From Ignavibacteriales bacterium (GTDB lineage Bacteria > Bacteroidota > Ignavibacteria > UBA10030 > SZUA-254), in NCBI GenBank assembly GCA_016214905.1, contig JACRMQ010000007.1, positions 943,695 through 1,007,694 on the forward strand: DNA of 64,000 bases, given 5' to 3'. A program made the translations under genes and the position numbers. A model generated the notes under the pieces. That model searched no databases and was not told the DNA's origin. It saw nothing but the letters and a program-made list of their open reading frames with translations. Shown here piece after piece: positions 59,021 through 64,000 of the stretch (the first letter of the stretch is position 1; each line of letters opens with the position of its first letter).

Positions 59021-61453
59021 ATGAAATATATATTTTATATTCTATCAATTCTAGTCTTGTACGTTCCTCTTGTTCACTCACAATCTTCTTCTCCTAACTA
59101 TCATTCTCAAACCGATTTATCCCTAACTTCTCCGGGCGCATTAAAATTTGGTCTTTACGGCTACGATAATCCGGCGCTTTTGTCATATCTGCATCAACCT
59201 GATATTTTATTTATGTGGAACGATGAAGGTAAAAAATGGAACAACTTCAATCGTTGGGGACTATTTACCGGCGTTCCGAATGCAGGTTTCGGACTGATTC
59301 ATCATCGCATCAATGTTAATGAAATAACTAATTACAAATTATCCCTCGCGGCGGGAGATAAAAACGCGAGCTTCGGTCTTGCTTACGGATGGTCGACCGG
59401 TGATAAGAATTATTTTAATCGGTCAAATTTAGTAACGATAGGAACACTATTTCGACCAATCCGTCATGCCTCGCTGGGAATTGTTGGAACTTTACCGACA
59501 ACAGGTGACCATAGAAGTATTTATCTTGATCTTGCCATCCGTCCGTTAGGAAATGAATTGGCAACCATATTCGGCGATTTTGCCATCGAAAAATATCAAA
59601 GCTTTAATGCCGGTGCCACGTGGAGTGTTGGAACAGCGATTGAACCACTTTCCGGAATCAGATTAACTGGAAGATATTTCGATTCCAAATCTTTCACCAT
59701 CGGTTTTCAATTCAGTCTCGGCAATATCGGATTGTTAACACAATCATCTTATGACAGAGATAAAAAATATTCATCTCAAACTTATGGTATAAGAATTGGC
59801 GCCTTCGATCGGACTGTATTTGGAACAAAGATAATCTCCGAAAAAAAATATGTTGAATTCAATCTGAATGGACCGGTAAGATATCAACGGTATAAATGGT
59901 TTGATAAATCGAATACCCTTTCGGGTTTACTCTCTTCCATCAAAGCTGCAAAAGATGATCCGGCGATCAATGGGATCGCGATCAACACATCCGGGATTTC
60001 GGCTGATCGTGAGATGCTGTGGGAAATACGTGAGCAACTGAAAGAATTTAAATCGGTTGGTAAACATGTGGTGATATTTATTGACCGACCCAACATTGAT
60101 ATTTATCATTTCGCATCTGTTGCCAATAAAATTATTCTTGATCCGGCCGGAACAATTATGCTGGAAGGCTATCTTATGGGTAGAACCTATCTTAAAGGTA
60201 CTTTGGAAAAATTAGGTATCGGATATGATGAATGGAGATTTTTCAAATATAAATCGGCGGTTGAAAATCTTGCGCGGGATAAAATGTCGGAAGCCGATCG
60301 TGAACAACGGCAGAAAATTGTTGATGATTATTATCGATTGGCTAAATCGGATATTTGTGAGAGCAGGAAGATGCAACCGGATAAATTCGATGAACTTGTA
60401 AACGATGTAACGATGTTTTTACCGGATGAAGCGATAAAGGAGGGCCTAACCGACACAATAGCTCGTTGGGAAGCAGTTCCGGAAATGATTAAGAAACTTG
60501 AAGGAGAAGAAGGATCGGTTGTGGGTGCGGGGTCATTGAAAAAATTTCAGTTACCTCAGGATAATTATTGGGGAGAAAGACCGAAGATAGCAATTGTATA
60601 TGCCCTCGGCGCATGCGCAATGGATGAAGGAATAAACGCACGGTCATTATCAAAAGTAGTGGAAGCTGTCGCAAACGATACAAGAGTTAAGGGAGTTGTT
60701 CTCAGGGTAGATTCTCCGGGTGGAGATGCGATGGCTTCGGATTATGTAGCTGAAGCGATAAGAAAATGTAAAGAAAAAAAGCCTGTAATCGTTTCTCAGG
60801 GATTCGTCGCGGCATCGGGTGGCTACTGGCTTTCGATGTATGCTGATACAATTGTAGCCGCTCCGAATACGATAACAGGTTCAATCGGTGTAATTGGAGG
60901 ATGGGCGTACAATAAAGGAATTAAAGATACACTTGGTATGACGACTGATCATGTTAAAGCTGGTAAACATGCCGATTTGGGTTTTGGATTTACACTTCCT
61001 TTTCTCGGAATTGGAATTCCGGATCGTAATTTAACTCCGGAAGAATTTGGCAAGATGGAAAATATGATTAGATCTTTTTATAAAGAATTTGTAACCAAGG
61101 TTGCATCAGGTAGGAAGAAAAAATTTGAAGATATTGAATCGATTGCTCAAGGAAGAGTTTGGTCGGGTTATGACGGAAAAGAAAACGGCTTGGTTGATGT
61201 TCTGGGTGGACTTCAAAAAGCTGTTCAGATCGCAAAAGAAAGGGCGAATATTTGTCCGGAGCAGGAAGTTGATATAATCGAATTACCTGAAAAAGGATTG
61301 TTCGACCTCAGTCAGTTCATGCCGAAGTTGTTGCCGTTCAACGTTCAAGATGATCCGGTGCTTCAGCATCTAAAATTTAGATTGGAACATAATGGTCAGC
61401 CGATGCCGATTATGCCGATCGATGAGATAGAATTAAATTATAATAAATATTAA
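59021..61453 (+). CDS. sppA: SppA-type signal peptide peptidase with N-terminal barrel-like extension
   Basis: 810 residues. Signal peptide about 1-20. Residues about 21-270 are beta-rich with alternating pattern (NAGFGLIHHRINVNEITNYKLSLAAGDKNASFGLAYGW, LTGRYFDSKSFTIGFQFSLG) and resemble a small outer-membrane barrel. Residues about 285-780 are SppA: the general-base Lys of YKSAVENLARDKMSEADREQ (near 410), VLRVDSPGGDAMASDYVAEAIR (near 563), and the nucleophile Ser of VAASGGYWLSMYADTIVAA (near 600). A 67K-type protein with both serine-protease repeats. It would digest cleaved signal peptides or other membrane fragments. It is followed by an S9 peptidase gene 12 bases later. Confidence 0.9.
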   Translation: MKYIFYILSILVLYVPLVHSQSSSPNYHSQTDLSLTSPGALKFGLYGYDNPALLSYLHQPDILFMWNDEGKKWNNFNRWGLFTGVPNAGFGLIHHRINVNEITNYKLSLAAGDKNASFGLAYGWSTGDKNYFNRSNLVTIGTLFRPIRHASLGIVGTLPTTGDHRSIYLDLAIRPLGNELATIFGDFAIEKYQSFNAGATWSVGTAIEPLSGIRLTGRYFDSKSFTIGFQFSLGNIGLLTQSSYDRDKKYSSQTYGIRIGAFDRTVFGTKIISEKKYVEFNLNGPVRYQRYKWFDKSNTLSGLLSSIKAAKDDPAINGIAINTSGISADREMLWEIREQLKEFKSVGKHVVIFIDRPNIDIYHFASVANKIILDPAGTIMLEGYLMGRTYLKGTLEKLGIGYDEWRFFKYKSAVENLARDKMSEADREQRQKIVDDYYRLAKSDICESRKMQPDKFDELVNDVTMFLPDEAIKEGLTDTIARWEAVPEMIKKLEGEEGSVVGAGSLKKFQLPQDNYWGERPKIAIVYALGACAMDEGINARSLSKVVEAVANDTRVKGVVLRVDSPGGDAMASDYVAEAIRKCKEKKPVIVSQGFVAASGGYWLSMYADTIVAAPNTITGSIGVIGGWAYNKGIKDTLGMTTDHVKAGKHADLGFGFTLPFLGIGIPDRNLTPEEFGKMENMIRSFYKEFVTKVASGRKKKFEDIESIAQGRVWSGYDGKENGLVDVLGGLQKAVQIAKERANICPEQEVDIIELPEKGLFDLSQFMPKLLPFNVQDDPVLQHLKFRLEHNGQPMPIMPIDEIELNYNKY

Positions 61454-61465
61454 AGGAATTTTTCT

Positions 61466-62548
61466 ATGAAGATAGTAAAATGGTTGTCTTTTGTTTTGAT
61501 CGGTATTCTTATTTACTCTGTGCAATTTAATGCACAGAGTGCAACCGAAGAAAAGTCGACTGAAAAATTAATCAACAGTAAATTTGAATCGCTCGATCAC
61601 CGTCTTGATCAGATAGAAAAAGCTATCGATGATATTCAATGGAACGGTAAGGTGGGTGATGTCGCAGATATCGATAAGGTTTTTATAGTTGGTCCACCAC
61701 CTGCTCATGTTAAAAATCCTACAGCCATGGGTGTAAAAAATCCGTTAAAATTTTGGACGTACATTTTTTTTCCTAAAAACCTGGATCGTAAAAAAGAGTA
61801 TCCCCTTATTATTTTACCTCACGGCGGTGTTCACGCGAATTTCACCACATATCATACTCATATCATCCGTGAATTGATGGCTCAGGGTTATGTTGTTGCC
61901 GCGCCGGAATATCGAGGAAGCACCGGCTATGGCAGCGGATTTTATAAACAAATCGATTATGGCGGATTAGAGGTGGATGATAATAATGCCTGCCGCGATT
62001 ATATGGTGGATACTTATCGCTTCATCGATAAAGATAGAGTGGGAATCATGGGGTGGAGCCACGGCGGCTTGATTGCTCTTATGGATATTTTTCAGAATCC
62101 TGATGATTATAAAGTCGCGTTCACGGGTGTTCCCGTTAGTGATCTCGTTGCACGGATGGGATATTATGATGATGAGTACCGCGAACAATTTTCAGCCGAA
62201 TACCATATTGGAAAAACAGCGAATGAAAATGTCGAAGAATATCGAAAGCGTTCTCCCGTTAATTATGCCGAGAAATTAAAAACTCCGTTACTTATCCATA
62301 CAAATACGAATGATGATGATGTGAATGTTTTAGAAGTCGAACATCTCATCAGGGCTTTGAAAGCCGCCGGTAAAAAATTTGATTACGAAATTTTTAAAGA
62401 TGCACCCGGTGGACATAGCTTCGACCGCATCGATACGAAGCTTGCCAAACAGATACGCGTTAAAATTTATAAGTTCATAGGTGAATATCTCAAACCTCCA
62501 GATCAGATTGAATCGGTTGAGGAGTTGGAAAAAGCAGGATATAAGTAA
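61466..62548 (+). CDS. Exported prolyl-oligopeptidase-like (S9) peptidase
   Basis: 360 residues, AAAGGAA before ATG. Signal peptide about 1-23 (ending FNAQS), a short helical linker (LDHRLDQIEKAIDDI), then an S9C-type alpha/beta hydrolase domain. Motifs: YPLIILPHGGVHANF (oxyanion region), VVAAPEYRGSTGYGSGF, GIMGWSHGGLIAL (nucleophile Ser near 196), HTNTNDDDVNV (Asp near 283) and GGHSFDRID (His near 316). No N-terminal beta-propeller, so it is the catalytic domain only. It probably cleaves peptides in the periplasm and is co-transcribed with sppA. Confidence 0.9.
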   Translation: MKIVKWLSFVLIGILIYSVQFNAQSATEEKSTEKLINSKFESLDHRLDQIEKAIDDIQWNGKVGDVADIDKVFIVGPPPAHVKNPTAMGVKNPLKFWTYIFFPKNLDRKKEYPLIILPHGGVHANFTTYHTHIIRELMAQGYVVAAPEYRGSTGYGSGFYKQIDYGGLEVDDNNACRDYMVDTYRFIDKDRVGIMGWSHGGLIALMDIFQNPDDYKVAFTGVPVSDLVARMGYYDDEYREQFSAEYHIGKTANENVEEYRKRSPVNYAEKLKTPLLIHTNTNDDDVNVLEVEHLIRALKAAGKKFDYEIFKDAPGGHSFDRIDTKLAKQIRVKIYKFIGEYLKPPDQIESVEELEKAGYK

Positions 62549-62566
62549 AGATCGGTTGGAATGCAA

Positions 62567-62596
62567 CAAAAAGCTCAGGTTAACATCCTGAGCTTT
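62567..62596. terminator. Bidirectional terminator between the S9 and panD genes
   Basis: AAAAGCTCAGG (62567-62577) pairs with CCTGAGCTTTT (62586-62596), with A-tract before and T-tract after. It lies between convergent genes and its right arm overlaps the end of panD. Confidence 0.85.
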
Positions 62597-62957
62597 TTAA
62601 TTTATTCAATTCTTCTTTCGTGTACCGAATAAATTTATTCTTCTTATCAACGATAATGATTCTCGGTTTGATCGGTTTTTTCGACATCTGGAATGTCATT
62701 ATGATAATCTCATCTCCCTTTTTTATAAGATGAGCCGCCGCGCCGTTCATGCAAATTTTACCGGAATTCTTCTTCCCTTTAATAACGTAAGTCTCAAGTC
62801 GATTACCGTTATTATTGTCTACTACAAGAACTTTTTCAAACTCCGAAATATCTGCTTTCTCCATGAGTGCCGGATCAATAGTTATTGAGCCGACATATTT
62901 CAAATTTGCCGATGTAACGGTAGCATTATGTATTTTTGATTTTAGAAATATTCGCAT
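62580..62957 (-). CDS. panD: Aspartate 1-decarboxylase, PanD
   Basis: 125 residues, normal PanD size. The self-cleavage site is Gly23-Ser24 in YVGSITID, which yields the pyruvoyl group at Ser24. [37 protein letters not shown] and [20 protein letters not shown] follow the family pattern. It makes beta-alanine for coenzyme A. The unusually Lys-rich tail ([26 protein letters not shown]) is typical of the class. It is divergent from the ABC exporter gene. Confidence 0.94.
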   Translation of the reverse strand: MRIFLKSKIHNATVTSANLKYVGSITIDPALMEKADISEFEKVLVVDNNNGNRLETYVIKGKKNSGKICMNGAAAHLIKKGDEIIIMTFQMSKKPIKPRIIIVDKKNKFIRYTKEELNKLKSSGC

Positions 62958-63073
62958 ATTTTGAAGAAAAAAAGATTAATCGTTCACTTCACGATTTTAA
63001 TATACTAAGAATGAAATTGAAGAGCAATTAACCACCTTGGATGAAAACAACGGAATCATTATATTGAATCGCT

Positions 63074-64000
63074 ATGAAACAATATTTTCGTATTTTATCG
63101 TACCTTAAAGAATTCTGGAAACCGTTAACCCTTGCAACGGTAAGCAATATTCTTTTCGTAATATTCAGCACGCTTTCAGTCGGTTCGGTCATGCCGTTTA
63201 TCGACATTCTTTTCAGTTCACCATCACCAAACCGTCAATCGGAAATCGCGTTTAATCTTTTTAAACTTCGTGAATACATCTCATATCAACTCAATCAACT
63301 CGTATTGAGTTACGATCGGCTTGATTTGTTGCTGGGACTTTGTATCGCCATAGTTATCACATTTATGCTGAAGAATTTGTTTTTCTACCTGCAAGGATAT
63401 TTTATGGCGACTGTTGATCAGGGAATTACACGGCGGCTGCGCGATAAACTTTACGCTCATCTCCACCAGCTCTCGATGAGTTTCTTCAATAATGAAAGAA
63501 AAGGAAATCTGATCTCTACCATCGTGAACGATGTACGGGTTGTGCAGGAATCGCTCTCGGTTGGCGTAAACGGCGCGTTCCGCGACCCACCTCAAATAAT
63601 TATGTTCGTTCTAGTCTTATTCTTTTTCGATTGGTCTCTAACTCTTTTTATTTGTGTGCTGTTACCGGTAACAGGATTTCTAATTACACGACTGGGAGAT
63701 ATGTTGAAACGTGAGAGTAAAGCAGCTCAGGAAAGAATGGCAGATGTCATTTCGGTTCTTTCTGAAACATTATCGAATGTCCGTGTAGTGAAAGCGTTCA
63801 GGATGGAGGAATTCGAGATAAATAAATTCAAAAACCATACACAGAAATATTTCCAAACGATGCGCGGTATACAACGGCGCAAAAACCTTGCGAGTCCTCT
63901 AACGGAATTTCTCGGTGCCATAACAATTGCCATAATCCTTTGGTTCATAGGTAAAAACGTCGTTCAAGGTACAACCCCGATGACACCGGGTGCATTGCTG
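63074..64000 (+). CDS. ABC exporter (MsbA-like), N-terminal transmembrane part
   Basis: 309 codons from ATG 63074 run off the right edge without a stop. The N-terminus MKQYFRILSYLKEFWKPLTL leads into several transmembrane helices (ATVSNILFVIFSTL, LLLGLCIAIVITFML, QIIMFVLVLFFFDWSLTLFI, LGAITIAIILWFIG). The coupling-helix regions of type-IV ABC exporters are visible (RRLRDKLYAHLHQLSMSFFNNERKGNLISTIVNDVRVVQESL, and SNVRVVKAFRMEEFE). The ATPase half lies outside. It is probably an exporter of lipid A or another lipid. Promoter and ribosome site are weak. Confidence 0.9.
   Translation, partial: MKQYFRILSYLKEFWKPLTLATVSNILFVIFSTLSVGSVMPFIDILFSSPSPNRQSEIAFNLFKLREYISYQLNQLVLSYDRLDLLLGLCIAIVITFMLKNLFFYLQGYFMATVDQGITRRLRDKLYAHLHQLSMSFFNNERKGNLISTIVNDVRVVQESLSVGVNGAFRDPPQIIMFVLVLFFFDWSLTLFICVLLPVTGFLITRLGDMLKRESKAAQERMADVISVLSETLSNVRVVKAFRMEEFEINKFKNHTQKYFQTMRGIQRRKNLASPLTEFLGAITIAIILWFIGKNVVQGTTPMTPGALL

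Overview
The window looks like a chromosomal segment from a Gram-negative bacterium of the Bacteroidota/Chlorobiota side of the FCB group, most likely an Ignavibacteria-type lineage. Five exported proteins end in the roughly 85-95 residue type IX secretion (T9SS) sorting domain with the NYPNPFNP hallmark and a C-terminal K/R-K-x-x-L-L tail. There is also an OmpA protein with thrombospondin-3 repeats, one tRNA-Ala(GGC), and several sigma70-like promoters with a strict 17-base spacer. Lineage is inferred from these hallmarks; no 16S rRNA is present.

Layout. 1-5.5 kb: tail of a PUR-domain gene, then a plus-strand run with an EEP-family nuclease/phosphatase, a membrane protein, a GH46 chitosanase-like enzyme, two unknowns and a small T9SS protein. 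5.5-8.3 kb: an alpha/beta hydrolase and a sigma54 enhancer-binding protein. 8.3-14.3 kb: a compact minus-strand cassette of five genes (glycine-zipper protein, HExxH metallopeptidase-like protein, a 649-residue protein of unknown function, an eCIS-core/DUF4157 protein, an amidohydrolase). It is preceded by a -24/-12-like sequence and a perfect 16-base palindrome that could be the target of the nearby sigma54 activator. 14.7-28.9 kb: mostly minus-strand housekeeping and accessory genes (OmpA, GNAT, lipoprotein, two ABC-F ATPases including EttA, pirin, methyltransferase, phosphatase-superfamily T9SS protein). Between them lie gene remnants and several families of palindromic intergenic repeats.

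29.1-40.6 kb: two giant T9SS proteins (1748 and 1575 residues) built of beta-helix repeats, dockerin-like, cohesin-like and Ig-like modules, followed by an Asp-box protein. 40.7-51.4 kb: a tightly packed ten-gene minus-strand operon. It encodes a GNAT-like protein, a thiolase-like protein lacking the usual nucleophilic cysteine, a DUF35 partner, an AllH/AllF/AllG-like (DUF2877/FdrA/DUF1116) carbamoyltransferase set, a cyclase-family hydrolase and a three-subunit molybdenum hydroxylase. I read it as a catabolic pathway for an unidentified, probably nitrogen-containing, ring compound. 51.6-64 kb: a secreted zinc carboxypeptidase, tRNA-Ala, a CMD-family protein, a 43-residue membrane protein, aspartokinase overlapping endonuclease III, a chalcone-isomerase-like protein, a hotdog thioesterase, SppA fused to a barrel-like N-terminus, an S9 peptidase, PanD, and the start of an ABC exporter.

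The two regions most likely to hold something undescribed are the sigma54-linked eCIS-core cassette and the ten-gene Mo-hydroxylase/AllFGH/thiolase-like operon. All function calls rest on motif reading; no homology search was run.
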